64,000 nt of DNA from Burkholderiaceae bacterium (lineage in GTDB: Bacteria; Pseudomonadota; Gammaproteobacteria; Burkholderiales; Burkholderiaceae_B), in contig JADZBO010000158.1 of assembly GCA_020851995.1 (NCBI GenBank), forward strand, positions 1 through 64,000, given 5' to 3'. The notes under the pieces are model-generated. The model saw nothing but the letters and a program-made list of their open reading frames with translations, was not told the DNA's origin and ran no database searches. Shown here one piece after another: positions 42,400-50,640 of the stretch. The position numbers and the translations under genes are program-made. The first letter of the stretch is position 1. Every line of letters begins with the position of its first letter.

Positions 42400-42861
42400 A
42401 TGTCCTGGATTTTTACGCTTCTGCTGGTTGTGCAGATCATTTCGTCACTGACGATTATTTCCCTGGTGCTTTTGCAGCAGGGCAAGGGTGCCGACATGGG
42501 CTCGGCCTTCGGTAGCGGTTCCGCTGGCAGCCTTTTCGGCGCGACGGGCGCGGCCAACTTCCTCTCGCGCGCCACCAAATGGGCCGCGGTGGTCTTCTTT
42601 ATTTCGACCATCGGCCTGGCGTATTTGTCCAACCGCGGTGCCAAAGGCCAGGATACTGGTGTGATGTCAAACTTCACGCAGTCGGCACCGGCTCCGCAGC
42701 CTGTGGGCAGTGCGGTTCCCGCCGCGCCGGGCAGTCTGCCGGGTGCAAGTGGCGCCGCCGTACCCGCAGTCCCGGGCGGTGCGACCGGGGCCGCTTCGGT
42801 TCCTGCCGTTCCGTCGGTTCCGGCTGTGCCGGCGGTTCCGGCAGCACCCGGGTCGAAGTAA
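42400..42861 (+). CDS. secG: Protein translocase subunit SecG
   Basis: This 153-residue inner-membrane protein stimulates SecYEG-dependent protein export. It has two helices (about 5-25 and 55-75) and the conserved cytoplasmic loop VLLQQGKGADMGSAFGSG between them. The C-terminal 70 residues are Pro/Ala/Val-rich with repeats such as VPAVPSVPAVPAVPAAPG, longer than in E. coli SecG (110). It follows tpiA by 44 bases and precedes tRNA-Leu(GAG). Confidence 0.93.
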   Translation: MSWIFTLLLVVQIISSLTIISLVLLQQGKGADMGSAFGSGSAGSLFGATGAANFLSRATKWAAVVFFISTIGLAYLSNRGAKGQDTGVMSNFTQSAPAPQPVGSAVPAAPGSLPGASGAAVPAVPGGATGAASVPAVPSVPAVPAVPAAPGSK

Positions 42862-42904
42862 TAAATCAAACTGAATCCGTGAAGCGGCCAGTCCGCTCGC
42901 GTGA

Positions 42905-42910
42905 TATAAT
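42905..42910 (+). promoter_or_regulatory. TATAAT -10 element upstream of tRNA-Leu(GAG)
   Basis: A consensus TATAAT lies 92 bases before the tRNA, after the secG stop. No clear -35 hexamer is found at 16-18 bases. It could drive the tRNA, but the leader would be long; read-through from secG is also possible. Confidence 0.35.
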
Positions 42911-43002
42911 TATGGGCTTAGTCGGATTGCTTTGGTTTGCCACAATTTCCTCGCGGCGCGACCTTGCAGTCTGACCCTCTCCCAGAGCTATTCCGGGATA
43001 TT

Positions 43003-43087
43003 GCCGACGTGGTGAAATTGGTAGACACGCTATCTTGAGGGGGTAGTGGCGAAAGCTGTGCGAGTTCGAGTCTCGCCGTCGGCACCA
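43003..43087 (+). tRNA. tRNA-Leu (anticodon GAG)
   Basis: The gene begins GCCGACGTGGTGAAATTGG and ends CGTCGGC-A-CCA, with a fully paired acceptor stem and encoded CCA. The anticodon stem CTATC/GGTAG encloses TTGAGGG, giving anticodon GAG. A long variable arm and the B-box GTTCGAGTCTC are present. Length is 85 nt. Confidence 0.96.
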
Positions 43088-43099
43088 GAAATTGAAGGG

Positions 43100-43123
43100 C
43101 TCTTCCCCATTAACGGGGAAGGG
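43100..43123 (+). terminator. Hairpin terminator after tRNA-Leu(GAG)
   Basis: CTTCCCC (43102-43108) and GGGGAAG (43115-43121) form a perfect 7-base stem with a 6-base loop, extendable by two pairs. It lies 12 bases after the tRNA. There is no long T-run, so it may rely partly on Rho or act in 3'-end processing. Confidence 0.5.
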
Positions 43124-43225
43124 TCACTGACTTGACCTCCTTTGCCATGCCGAGAAATCGGTGGGCTATTTGCATCAGCCAATGCAACGCTCAGGCGGTA
43201 GGCCGCCTGAAAATGCACACTCCAC

Positions 43226-43660
43226 TCAGTGTTGACGCCACTCCCGCGGTGCTGGCCGCTGATCCCAGCGTCTTTGCCACTCTGCCTTCTGTGCGTACCA
43301 GCGCTGTCCCTGATAATGGGCATCCCAGTAGGATCCAAGTGAAAACTCCACTTGCGGCAGCCCGAGGGTTGGGCCGGCATGAAGGACCGTGACCGCGGTG
43401 TCCTTGTGCGGATAGGAAAGAAAGCGCGTGTACACCCAACCACGGGTGCGCCCTGCAGAGATATCGCACCAACGCCAGTTGGCGGTGCACCCCTCCACGG
43501 TGACCGATGTACCGGTCATGAGCCAGGTCACGATCGGAAAGACGCTGTCGGGGCCGGAGCGGACGTTGACAGCACTGGAAATGGTTGCCGTCTGTGCCGC
43601 CACAGGTGGAATGCACGAGGCAATGGCCAGCGCGAGCATGAATTTCAGATGTGTACGCAT
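43226..43660 (-). CDS. Secreted bacterial SH3-domain protein
   Basis: This 144-residue protein has a signal peptide (MRTHLKFMLALAIASCIPPV, cleavage after about Ala22) and a bacterial SH3 domain (about 28-85; VNVRSGPDSVFPIVTWLMTG, and TRGWVYTRFLSY), a fold that often binds cell-wall peptides. The remainder is rich in Trp, Arg and Tyr. ATG 43660 has AGGGAA upstream; an earlier in-frame start at 43705 would add residues before the signal peptide. The gene is 41 bases downstream of the ceramidase-like gene on the same strand. Confidence 0.8.
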   Translation of the reverse strand: MRTHLKFMLALAIASCIPPVAAQTATISSAVNVRSGPDSVFPIVTWLMTGTSVTVEGCTANWRWCDISAGRTRGWVYTRFLSYPHKDTAVTVLHAGPTLGLPQVEFSLGSYWDAHYQGQRWYAQKAEWQRRWDQRPAPREWRQH

Positions 43661-43701
43661 GAATTCCCTATTGATGGTTAATTCAAATTTTATTCCGGGG
43701 T

Positions 43702-44550
43702 TCAACGACGCTTCGCGTGGCTGTCGCCAGCATGCGCAGCCCGGACTCCGGGCGATGGTGCGAGACTGTGCGCATTCTGATCGATGAGCGTTCGGCGCGC
43801 GAGCATGACGCAGACGGCTCCACCCGCAAACGCCGCCGCGATATGCTTCAGCGTGTGTCCACTGACCGAATAGCCCAGCGAACTGAACACCTCTGAGTCA
43901 TAGGTTTCCAGTGCTTTGCTCAGTGCATACCAGATGAACACCCAGTAGAGATCGGTGCCGCGGGTATAGCGTGACGGTGCAAACGCTGCCATCAGCAACA
44001 GAATAACCATCGAATACGCCTGCAGTACAGCATAGGGGATCACATTGCCGGCATTGGCGCGCTCTGTGGCGCGCCAGTACATGACGGATACCACCCCAAG
44101 TACCAGCATCGGAATCAATAAGCGGATTCCCGCGCGGATGTCGATCCGATCGACAATCTGACTACTGACCAGCGCCATGAAGGCAATCGTCATGGGCAAC
44201 CGATCCCAGAACAGGGTCTCGTTATCCGGATTCAGGTGATAGTAGGTTGACCCCGCCGCGGTGAGCGCCACGCCGACGAAGAAAAACGTGTACGGCCGCC
44301 GTTCGATCGTGAACTGAAAGCAGGCGCGCCGACCGAGTGCGATGAACAGACCGGCGATCCCCACCACCAGAAAGCCGACATTTGATGTGACATTCAGAAA
44401 ATTGGGGATTCCGGCTGCCTCTCTGGCATCCGCAAAATCATGGTAGGCAAGGGGCTGCGGCATGGGCGGGATCAACAACGCCGCGGCAATTGCCGCCAGA
44501 GTGATCAGGGTTACAAGCGCGATGCGCCAGGCCAGGAGGCGATTTTTCAT
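43702..44550 (-). CDS. Alkaline ceramidase-like (CREST superfamily) membrane hydrolase
   Basis: This 282-residue protein has seven or so membrane helices. Its metal-site-like motifs match the alkaline ceramidase/PAQR/Per1 group: GSTYYHLNPDNETLFWDRLP (Ser, His and Asp in the second helix region) and GHTLKHIAAAFAGG (paired His in the last helix). Enzymes of this group are zinc-dependent amide hydrolases acting on lipids. Whether this one cuts ceramides or another lipid amide is unknown. It lies 4 bases after the META-domain gene, so the two are probably co-expressed. Confidence 0.75.
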   Translation of the reverse strand: MKNRLLAWRIALVTLITLAAIAAALLIPPMPQPLAYHDFADAREAAGIPNFLNVTSNVGFLVVGIAGLFIALGRRACFQFTIERRPYTFFFVGVALTAAGSTYYHLNPDNETLFWDRLPMTIAFMALVSSQIVDRIDIRAGIRLLIPMLVLGVVSVMYWRATERANAGNVIPYAVLQAYSMVILLLMAAFAPSRYTRGTDLYWVFIWYALSKALETYDSEVFSSLGYSVSGHTLKHIAAAFAGGAVCVMLARRTLIDQNAHSLAPSPGVRAAHAGDSHAKRR

Positions 44551-44554
44551 GTTG

Positions 44555-45325
44555 TCAGTGACCGGCGGCCGTCAACACGCGCTCGCCATCAGCGCGGTGC
44601 ATGTCGAGCATTTGCCGGGCGATGCTCCAGGTCGTTGCGGATTCAAGTGCGGAAAGGAACTGTCGCTCCTGTTGCATGACGTTATCTTCGTTGCAGTTTA
44701 TTCGCGTGACTGCGGCAGGCCCAAGTGAAATACGATCCGCCTCGACAGTGTAGGACGCGCGGAATGTGTTGCAACCGGCAAAGCCTTCTACCGAGCCTTG
44801 CGTGAAGGTGATGGCAAGCATCGTATCCGACATCGGACTGACAACAGCTTGTCGGCCATTATTGAAGCCTGTGACCTTCCACGTCACACCCTCAAGCGAT
44901 GGGGCAGGTTCTGTCTGGAATGTCAGAACTGGATCGTCCCCCGAAATCAGGGTCAGCTTATCCTGCTCAAGAACGTAGCGAAATGTCCCGGCCAGCGCGT
45001 TGTGCACAGCGCGCTCGACCGTCATTGCAGGTTGTTCACACGCCATCATCGAGCCGGCCAGCGGCCCGATCACCACCCGGTCGCGCTCGACTGTGTAGGG
45101 TCCGACGAACTGATTACACCCGGAGAATCCACTCACGCGACCCGCGTTGAAACCCGCCGTCACCGGTCGCTTTGCATCACGCAGCGCAACCGGATCAAGC
45201 CCCCGCAGTTCGGTGAGTCGCCAAATCGGCCCCTCGATTGACACCGTGGTCGATGGCTCGGCAGCTGTCACGTGTGAACTCAGGAGCAAGAGGGCTAAAA
45301 GCGCCCAGTCTGCCTTTAGTTTCAT
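44555..45325 (-). CDS. Secreted protein with two META (HslJ-like) domains
   Basis: This 256-residue protein has a signal peptide (KADWALLALLLLSSHVTA) and two tandem META/HslJ domains: about 38-140 (IWRLTELRG, then GRVSGFSGCNQFVGPY, MMACEQPAM) and about 145-250 (TWKVTGFNNG, then GSVEGFAGCNTFRASY, INCNEDNVMQQE). Each carries the paired cysteines of the family (one in GCN, one near the acidic strand). HslJ is tied to heat and novobiocin tolerance; the function is not known. I start at ATG 45325, which opens the signal peptide, rather than at an upstream in-frame start at 45355. Confidence 0.85.
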   Translation of the reverse strand: MKLKADWALLALLLLSSHVTAAEPSTTVSIEGPIWRLTELRGLDPVALRDAKRPVTAGFNAGRVSGFSGCNQFVGPYTVERDRVVIGPLAGSMMACEQPAMTVERAVHNALAGTFRYVLEQDKLTLISGDDPVLTFQTEPAPSLEGVTWKVTGFNNGRQAVVSPMSDTMLAITFTQGSVEGFAGCNTFRASYTVEADRISLGPAAVTRINCNEDNVMQQERQFLSALESATTWSIARQMLDMHRADGERVLTAAGH

Positions 45326-45369
45326 GCTTCGGGCTTCGCTCAGCATTCCAGTCACGAGGGCGTTGCAAA

Positions 45370-45816
45370 CTAGTTGCGCAGCAATTCGATTCCGCTATTG
45401 GTGACACGCACGCGGTCGCCAACTCGCAGATTTGGCGATGCGGTCTGCTGGATTGTGGCGAACGAGCCGTCGTCGTAGCGCACGCCGATGCGCCAGACAA
45501 TCGTCTGGCTGCGCTGGGCAAGCTGATTCCCGGCGATTCCGCCACCGACTGCACCGACGACTGTTGCCGCGGTCTGGCCGTTACCGCTGCCGATCAGGCT
45601 ACCCAACCCGCCGCCGATCAGCGCACCACCGACAGTGCCGACGCCGGTATTGACGTTTTGTACGGAGTCCTGCGTGATCGATTGGACGGTGCCGACCCGG
45701 GCGACCTGTTGCTCTGTGACCTGAAAGGCGGGCGGGGTGTTGCAGCCTGCAAGCGCCAGTGAGAGGCAGGCGGCGAATACGGCGGCGCACAGCCGCCACA
45801 ACGGGGATTTTGTCAT
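45370..45816 (-). CDS. Glycine-zipper outer-membrane lipoprotein (SlyB/PcP-like)
   Basis: This 148-residue protein has a lipoprotein signal with lipobox LAGC (Cys25). A glycine-zipper segment, GTVGGALIGGGLGSLIGSG and AATVVGAVGGGIAGNQLAQR, could form a two-helix membrane hairpin. A C-terminal beta part follows (VRYDDGSFATIQQ). It resembles the SlyB/PcP/17-kDa surface antigen family of envelope stability proteins. It lies 44 bases upstream of the META gene on the same strand. Confidence 0.87.
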   Translation of the reverse strand: MTKSPLWRLCAAVFAACLSLALAGCNTPPAFQVTEQQVARVGTVQSITQDSVQNVNTGVGTVGGALIGGGLGSLIGSGNGQTAATVVGAVGGGIAGNQLAQRSQTIVWRIGVRYDDGSFATIQQTASPNLRVGDRVRVTNSGIELLRN

Positions 45817-45845
45817 CTTGATTCTCCTTTGCGGAATCTATGCGT

Positions 45846-46709
45846 TTATTCGGGAATCGAGTTCAACAGATACATCGCCACGAGCAGATTGGACGGGCGA
45901 CCTAGCTTGCCCAGCCATTGGGCATAGATCGTTTCGATTTCGCCGCTCAGGTAAACCTGCGTCAGTGCTCTGTTGACTTCGAGTCTTAGCGCGGAGTCAT
46001 TGCGCGGCAGCGCCAGCGCATTCGGTTCGAACGATAACTCCTCGGCCAGCAGCGCCAGCTTGGCGGGTTCTTTCGATTGCACAGCCAGCCCGACCAGTTT
46101 GACCTTGTCGCCGGCGTAGGCATCAATGCTGCCAGACTCGATCATCGTGACACCCTCGGCGGCATCGGTGATCGGAACAACCACTGCGTTGATCAGACGA
46201 TTGCGCAGCACCTCGTTCAGTCGGGTCTCGGTCGTCGTGCCCTTGAGCACGGCGACCCGCTTACCACCCAGGTCGGTGAGCTGATTGATCGGCGCTCCGG
46301 CCTTGACCAGAAAGCCGCCGGCGTCGATGAAGATCAGGTTGGAAAAGTCGACGTTGGCGAGCCGGGACTGCGTCTGCGTCGTGTTGGCGCATTCGAGGTC
46401 CGCGCGCCCCGAGGCGACCATCTGCAGACGCTCGGTCACGGAACCGGCGAGCCAGTTCACTTTGAGGTTAGGTTCACCGACCGCGCGCCCGATCTGGGCG
46501 ATGACACGTTTGCACAAATCGATTGAATATCCGGCCGGTTCGTTGTTCGGGCCTGCAAAAGACAGAGGAAGCGAATCCGCCGAATAGGCGACGTTGATGG
46601 TTTTTGCTGCTTTGATTTTCCCAAGCGTATTGGGACCGGTCTGTGCTGAAGCGCCAGTGGCGGCGAGACCCGCCGCGACGATCAGTACTGCGAAGAAATT
46701 CTTGACCAT
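45846..46709 (-). CDS. Amino-acid-type ABC transporter periplasmic binding protein (SBP_bac_3)
   Basis: This 287-residue protein has a signal peptide (cleavage after Ala22, ASA|Q) and the family 3 binding-protein domain: TINVAYSADSLPLSF, GYSIDLCKRVIAQIG, LECANTTQTQSRL and DLGGKRVAVLKGTTTE. It would bind a polar amino acid. I start at ATG 46709, behind GAGG; frames open upstream to 46898 encode no signal. There is no permease or ATPase gene nearby, so it either uses components encoded elsewhere or works as a sensor ligand-binder. Confidence 0.87.
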   Translation of the reverse strand: MVKNFFAVLIVAAGLAATGASAQTGPNTLGKIKAAKTINVAYSADSLPLSFAGPNNEPAGYSIDLCKRVIAQIGRAVGEPNLKVNWLAGSVTERLQMVASGRADLECANTTQTQSRLANVDFSNLIFIDAGGFLVKAGAPINQLTDLGGKRVAVLKGTTTETRLNEVLRNRLINAVVVPITDAAEGVTMIESGSIDAYAGDKVKLVGLAVQSKEPAKLALLAEELSFEPNALALPRNDSALRLEVNRALTQVYLSGEIETIYAQWLGKLGRPSNLLVAMYLLNSIPE

Positions 46710-46881
46710 CATGACCTCAAGAAAAATGAAAGAATCGGCCCCGCGCGGTTGCGCACTTTTGCTACAGGCTCCGGGAACCGGAATAAGGAGCCAATAGAGA
46801 CATCGGGCGCAGGCACCGGTACGGTTGCAGGTACATGACCCACTGCCAGAAGCTGTCACAGGACGCATGCACTGTGCGAAT

Positions 46882-46909
46882 CCCGGGGTGCCACACAAGG
46901 CACCCCGGG
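46882..46909 (-). terminator. Strong hairpin terminator after the SHOCT gene
   Basis: CCCGGGGTGCC (46882-46892) and GGCACCCCGGG (46899-46909) are perfect 11-base arms with a 6-base loop, 8 bases past the stop codon of the minus-strand SHOCT gene. No T-run follows on either strand, so its strength rests on the stem. Confidence 0.6.
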
Positions 46910-46917
46910 GTCAGGGC

Positions 46918-47295
46918 TTACGCAAGCGCTTTCGCCTTCAGGCGCGCGAATTCGTCTGCAGTGATGGTGCCGTCATCCAGCAATTGCTTGGCCGAGGCGA
47001 TCTGATCGGCCGGTGATTTGCCGGCGACTTCGCGGATGTAGGCATCGGTGTGCGCTTTGGCGCTGGTCATCTCGGCGCGCTGGCGCTCCGCCATGCCGTC
47101 GCCTCGTACGAGGATGTAGAGCAGAGCGGTCAGAACCGGCAGAAAGATCAGACCAAGCAGCCAGACTACTTTCGCGCCGCCGCCAAGCTCTGCATCACGG
47201 AAGAGGTCGATCACCACCCTGAAGAGAACAATCAGGTAGGCGATGAAAAAAAACGTCGACACCATGAGGACGACGGTGTCCCAAAAATTACTCAT
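46918..47295 (-). CDS. Small membrane protein with SHOCT domain
   Basis: This 125-residue protein has two helices (MVSTFFFIAYLIVLFRVVI and KVVWLLGLIFLPVLTALLYI), similar to the PLD N-terminal module, followed by a cytoplasmic tail that ends in a SHOCT domain (IASAKQLLDDGTITADEFARL). SHOCT domains are short helical oligomerisation units. Specific function is unknown. It is followed by a strong hairpin, so it ends its transcript. Confidence 0.82.
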   Translation of the reverse strand: MSNFWDTVVLMVSTFFFIAYLIVLFRVVIDLFRDAELGGGAKVVWLLGLIFLPVLTALLYILVRGDGMAERQRAEMTSAKAHTDAYIREVAGKSPADQIASAKQLLDDGTITADEFARLKAKALA

Positions 47296-47370
47296 GCAGT
47301 TTCTCCAATGGAAGGCGCAAGACCGGAAATCGGTTGATGCCGCGCGACCGGCGCGGACGGCGGTAGGAAT

Positions 47371-47592
47371 TTAGTGTGGTTGCCTGGCGCGGTCGATGCC
47401 CTTGCGCAGCGACGCAAACAGGAACCCGCCGGTCAGCATGCCCAGCACGTAGATCGCAAAAACCAGAAGTGACAGCGGAAGGGTGATGCTGACTGAAAAG
47501 AACGAGATCGTTGCGTTTTGGAGGTTCTGAAACATGAAAAGCAGGACAAGTGCCGTAAACACGACAATCAGCCCGATGTACAGTTTCCTCAT
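47371..47592 (-). CDS. LapA (DUF1049) family small membrane protein
   Basis: This 73-residue protein has two helices: LYIGLIVVFTALVLLFMF, then LSLLVFAIYVLGMLTGGFLF after a QNLQNATISFFS loop. The loop plus second helix is the LapA/DUF1049 signature; E. coli LapA works with LapB in controlling lipopolysaccharide synthesis. ATG 47592 (MRKLYIG) was chosen over an upstream in-frame start at 47637, which adds polar residues. It diverges from the AI-2E-family gene. Confidence 0.8.
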   Translation of the reverse strand: MRKLYIGLIVVFTALVLLFMFQNLQNATISFFSVSITLPLSLLVFAIYVLGMLTGGFLFASLRKGIDRARQPH

Positions 47593-47684
47593 GGAGTTCT
47601 CTCTCAGCGCAAGATGTCCACGATGCGCGAGGCGCACAATGCTTCCAGCAACGTTGCAAATTTAACATAATGCCCCTTAAAAAG

Positions 47685-47703
47685 TGACATTTGTCATGCA
47701 TGA
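47685..47703. promoter_or_regulatory. Overlapping palindromes in the lapA / AI-2E-family divergent region
   Basis: TGACATTTGTCA (47685-47696; arms TGACA and TGTCA) is followed with a 3-base overlap by TCATGCATGA (47694-47703), a perfect 10-base palindrome. They lie in the 208-base gap between divergent genes, about 95 bases from each. A TACAAT hexamer (47744-47749) is a possible -10 for the plus-strand gene. Confidence 0.35.
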
Positions 47704-47800
47704 TCCTCGGCGGCCAGAGCGGTTCGCGCTGTGGACCCCTGTGTACAATGGCTTCGCAGAACTGGCACTGGTGTAGCCCCTCGGCAGGAGTCGCTGAATC

Positions 47801-48847
47801 ATGAACGACCGCTTTCAATCACCGGTGTCCGGGGCAATTCTCGCGGTGGTCATCGGCTGGGTGCTCTTCATCGGCAAAGATGTCTTCATCCCGATCATTC
47901 TCGGTGCGCTGGTCGCCTATGTGATCGTCGGCGTGGCGCGACTGCTGTGCCGGGTTCCCATCGTCGGTCAACTCGTGCCGCCGCGCATCCGCTCGGCACT
48001 TTCGGTTCTGGTCATTGCGTACGGACTGGTTGCGATCGCCAACCTGATTCTTGCCAACGTGGATAGCGTCATGGCATTGGCGCCGCAATATCAGGAATCC
48101 CTTCTCACGGTTATTCAACGAACCGCAGTCTTTTTCCACATCGAAACCGAGCCCACCTGGACGACGTTGCGCCGTGACCTCGTCGGTCAGATCAGCATGC
48201 AACCTCTGATCGGAACTGTCCTCGCATCCGTGTCGGCAATTGCCGTGATGGTCATCGTCGTGCTGCTCTACGCGAGTTTTCTTCTGATCGAACTGCGCTC
48301 GTTCGATGCCAAGATTGTTGCAATGTCGAACGATCAGAACAGCATCGCCCGCGCGCGCAAAGTCGCCGCCGATATCAATTCGCGAATCGGCGCGTATCTG
48401 GCGCTCAAGACCTTTGTCAGTGTGCTGCTCGGGGCAGCCAGCTGGATCGTGATGGCCTTCATGGGGCTTGAATTCGCCGCATTCTGGGCGGTGCTGATTG
48501 CCCTGTTGAACTACGTTCCCTACATCGGCTCGTTTCTTGGCGTGCTGTTTCCGCTGCTGATGTCGATTGTGCAGTTTGCAAATCCGAACGACGTTCTGGC
48601 GGTGATGTTGCCGCTGGTCGCGCTGCAGTTTTTGATCGGCAACTTTCTCGATCCCTACATCATGGGCAATTCGCTGAACCTCAGTCCCTTTGCCATCCTC
48701 GTCAGCCTGGCAGCGTGGTCGGCGCTGTGGGGCATCCCGGGCGCGTTTCTGGCGGTCCCGATTACCGCCATCATGGCGATTGTCTTCTCCGCGTTCGAGG
48801 GCACGAGGCCGATTGCGGTGCTGCTTTCGCGTGACGGTCGCCTGTGA
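47801..48847 (+). CDS. AI-2E family (PerM/TqsA-like) membrane transporter
   Basis: This 348-residue protein has about eight helices and matches the AI-2E/PerM family. Typical parts are the N-terminal helix pair (FIPIILGALVAYVIVGVARLL), a central amphipathic region (70-150), LLYASFLLIELRSF, and the C-terminal block FWAVLIALLNYVPYIGSFLG with LEFAAFWA. Members export or take up diverse small molecules or act as Na+/H+ antiporters; the substrate cannot be predicted. ATG 47801 lacks a strong ribosome site. Confidence 0.85.
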   Translation: MNDRFQSPVSGAILAVVIGWVLFIGKDVFIPIILGALVAYVIVGVARLLCRVPIVGQLVPPRIRSALSVLVIAYGLVAIANLILANVDSVMALAPQYQESLLTVIQRTAVFFHIETEPTWTTLRRDLVGQISMQPLIGTVLASVSAIAVMVIVVLLYASFLLIELRSFDAKIVAMSNDQNSIARARKVAADINSRIGAYLALKTFVSVLLGAASWIVMAFMGLEFAAFWAVLIALLNYVPYIGSFLGVLFPLLMSIVQFANPNDVLAVMLPLVALQFLIGNFLDPYIMGNSLNLSPFAILVSLAAWSALWGIPGAFLAVPITAIMAIVFSAFEGTRPIAVLLSRDGRL

Positions 48848-48910
48848 AATGACAACAGCCCGGAAATGACCTCGCGGGCGGTTGTGGATTTCGTTCGCGC
48901 GCTGCTGAGC

Positions 48911-50485
48911 CTAAGGGCCCGAAAACCGCTGTGACTGCGGATCGTCGGGGAGGAATGTGGAAAGCAGGGCTTCAAGGCGCACCGGAATCCCGGGTGCCGC
49001 GTTCGCGGCGAGATTGCGTCCCGTGGGGCCCGATGGGCGGCGGATCCCTTCGTCGACCCGCTCAAGCAGATAGGGGAAAAACGGATTCGACGGAAGACGC
49101 GTCAGGAAATCCTGATCGACGACCAGCGTGCCGCGTTCGCCCCGCGCGCCCATGGCACCGAGACTGAAACCGAACTCGGGTTTGACCTTGAGGTCGGGTT
49201 CGATCCCGTACAGAGGGTCGTCCATGGGAATCGGAATTGCAAGGTGCGACAGCGAGAATATGCCTGGCGGATAAGGCAGCTTCAGAGGCCGGTCCTGCGC
49301 TTGCAATTGGCCCGGTGCGATGCTGCGTTCGATCGTGGCGTCGCTGTCGTCGCTTGCATTCACGATCGAGGTGAAGCGATAGGTCTGTGGTGAAGTCGGC
49401 GTCAGGCGATCGAGCGCCACGTACGCAACCGGACGCATCAGCGGGCCGAATTTCACGGTTCGGTTCACATCGAAAAGAACGATCTCGCTGCCGTTATCGG
49501 GCAGAAACGAATAGAGCGCTGTCAGGATCGCCGCAGTGCTGACGGTGAAATCGATGACCGACTGGAAGGTCAGTACCGGTGGCAGGGTTCCGAGTTGGCC
49601 GGCACGCGAGAGCCGCTCGATCTGGCTTTGCAGCGCATCGGTCAGCCGATAGGACTGGCGGGCGCCATTGACCGGGAACGAGTTGTACTTGAAGGGATTG
49701 AACTCCGGCACGATGCTCAGCCACGCGGCATTCGCGAACGGGGGCAGCAACGCGGGAAGGCCAGCCAGACCGGCAAAGCGCGCAAAGCGGGTGATCCCGA
49801 TCATCGGTGCGACCAGGACGATGCTGTCTGCCCTGGGAAGCTTTGGATCCTCGATGGCATCAAGCGCGTATTTCATGGCGAGTGCGCCGCCGTTCGAAAA
49901 CCCGATCATGTGCAATGGCTGCGGAGCAGGCACACGTCGTCGTGCCTCGCGCACTGTGAGGCGCGTGGCGGCCATCCAGTCTTCCCAGCGTACGTCGGTC
50001 AGGCCGGCGGGAACCGTGCCGTGCCCCGGCAGGCGAACGCCAATCGCGACGAAGCCGCGATCGCGGTAGAACTTCGCGATATGCCGCAAACTGTATGGCG
50101 AATCGGTCAGCCCGTGCAGTAGTACCACGACCCCGACCGGCTTGCCCTCGGGTTCCATGACATAAGACCGGTTCCAGTCCTGGGCAAAACGGGCCGGATA
50201 AACCGGGCTGTCTTCAAAGTAGCGGTTGATTGGCGCGCGCTCGTCCGGTTCCAGCTTCTGGCTGACCTCAGTGCGAACACTTTCGAAAATTGCGCCTTCC
50301 TGCGCAAGGTATCGGGCCCAGTCGGAACGGTCGAGATCGTTCTCATGCAACTCCGCCGGCACGAAGGTGTGCCAGGGTTGCAGCGCGGGGCCACCCAACA
50401 CCCGATACGATCGAAGCGCGAGCAGGGCTGCACCGACCACGACCACCCCGACGACGAGCCATTTCGCGCCCCGCTTGATTGCCAT
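48911..50485 (-). CDS. Membrane-anchored alpha/beta hydrolase (lysophospholipase-like)
   Basis: This 524-residue protein has an N-terminal membrane anchor (GAKWLVVGVVVVGAALLALR) and an alpha/beta hydrolase fold. The oxyanion-hole strand is VLLHGLTDSPYS, the nucleophile elbow is GFSNGG, and the catalytic Asp/His are expected in the C-terminal half. It is longer than typical esterases (about 300), with inserts of unknown role. ATG 50485 has GGAG 8 bases upstream; an in-frame start at 50533 adds residues before the anchor. Two copies of an AAAATGATCAT repeat lie 85-115 bases upstream. Confidence 0.75.
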   Translation of the reverse strand: MAIKRGAKWLVVGVVVVGAALLALRSYRVLGGPALQPWHTFVPAELHENDLDRSDWARYLAQEGAIFESVRTEVSQKLEPDERAPINRYFEDSPVYPARFAQDWNRSYVMEPEGKPVGVVVLLHGLTDSPYSLRHIAKFYRDRGFVAIGVRLPGHGTVPAGLTDVRWEDWMAATRLTVREARRRVPAPQPLHMIGFSNGGALAMKYALDAIEDPKLPRADSIVLVAPMIGITRFARFAGLAGLPALLPPFANAAWLSIVPEFNPFKYNSFPVNGARQSYRLTDALQSQIERLSRAGQLGTLPPVLTFQSVIDFTVSTAAILTALYSFLPDNGSEIVLFDVNRTVKFGPLMRPVAYVALDRLTPTSPQTYRFTSIVNASDDSDATIERSIAPGQLQAQDRPLKLPYPPGIFSLSHLAIPIPMDDPLYGIEPDLKVKPEFGFSLGAMGARGERGTLVVDQDFLTRLPSNPFFPYLLERVDEGIRRPSGPTGRNLAANAAPGIPVRLEALLSTFLPDDPQSQRFSGP

Positions 50486-50570
50486 CTGAATTACTCCGTT
50501 GTACCGAGTCGCAGGATTCGCGGCCGCTTGCACTGTGTGCCGACCATGGAATCACACTGACCATTGAAGA

Positions 50571-50598
50571 AAAATGATCATTGAATCAAAATGATCAT
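50571..50598. repeat. Direct repeat of AAAATGATCAT, 17-base period
   Basis: AAAATGATCAT occurs at 50571-50581 and 50588-50598, separated by 6 bases. Each copy contains the palindrome ATGATCAT. The pair lies between the minus-strand hydrolase gene (start 50485) and the Bug gene (stop 50641). The spacing is unlike a terminator and suggests a regulator-binding pair upstream of the hydrolase gene. Confidence 0.6.
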
Positions 50599-50640
50599 GG
50601 CCTCACGATATTAACGGATCGATCGCATTCATCGATTGGG

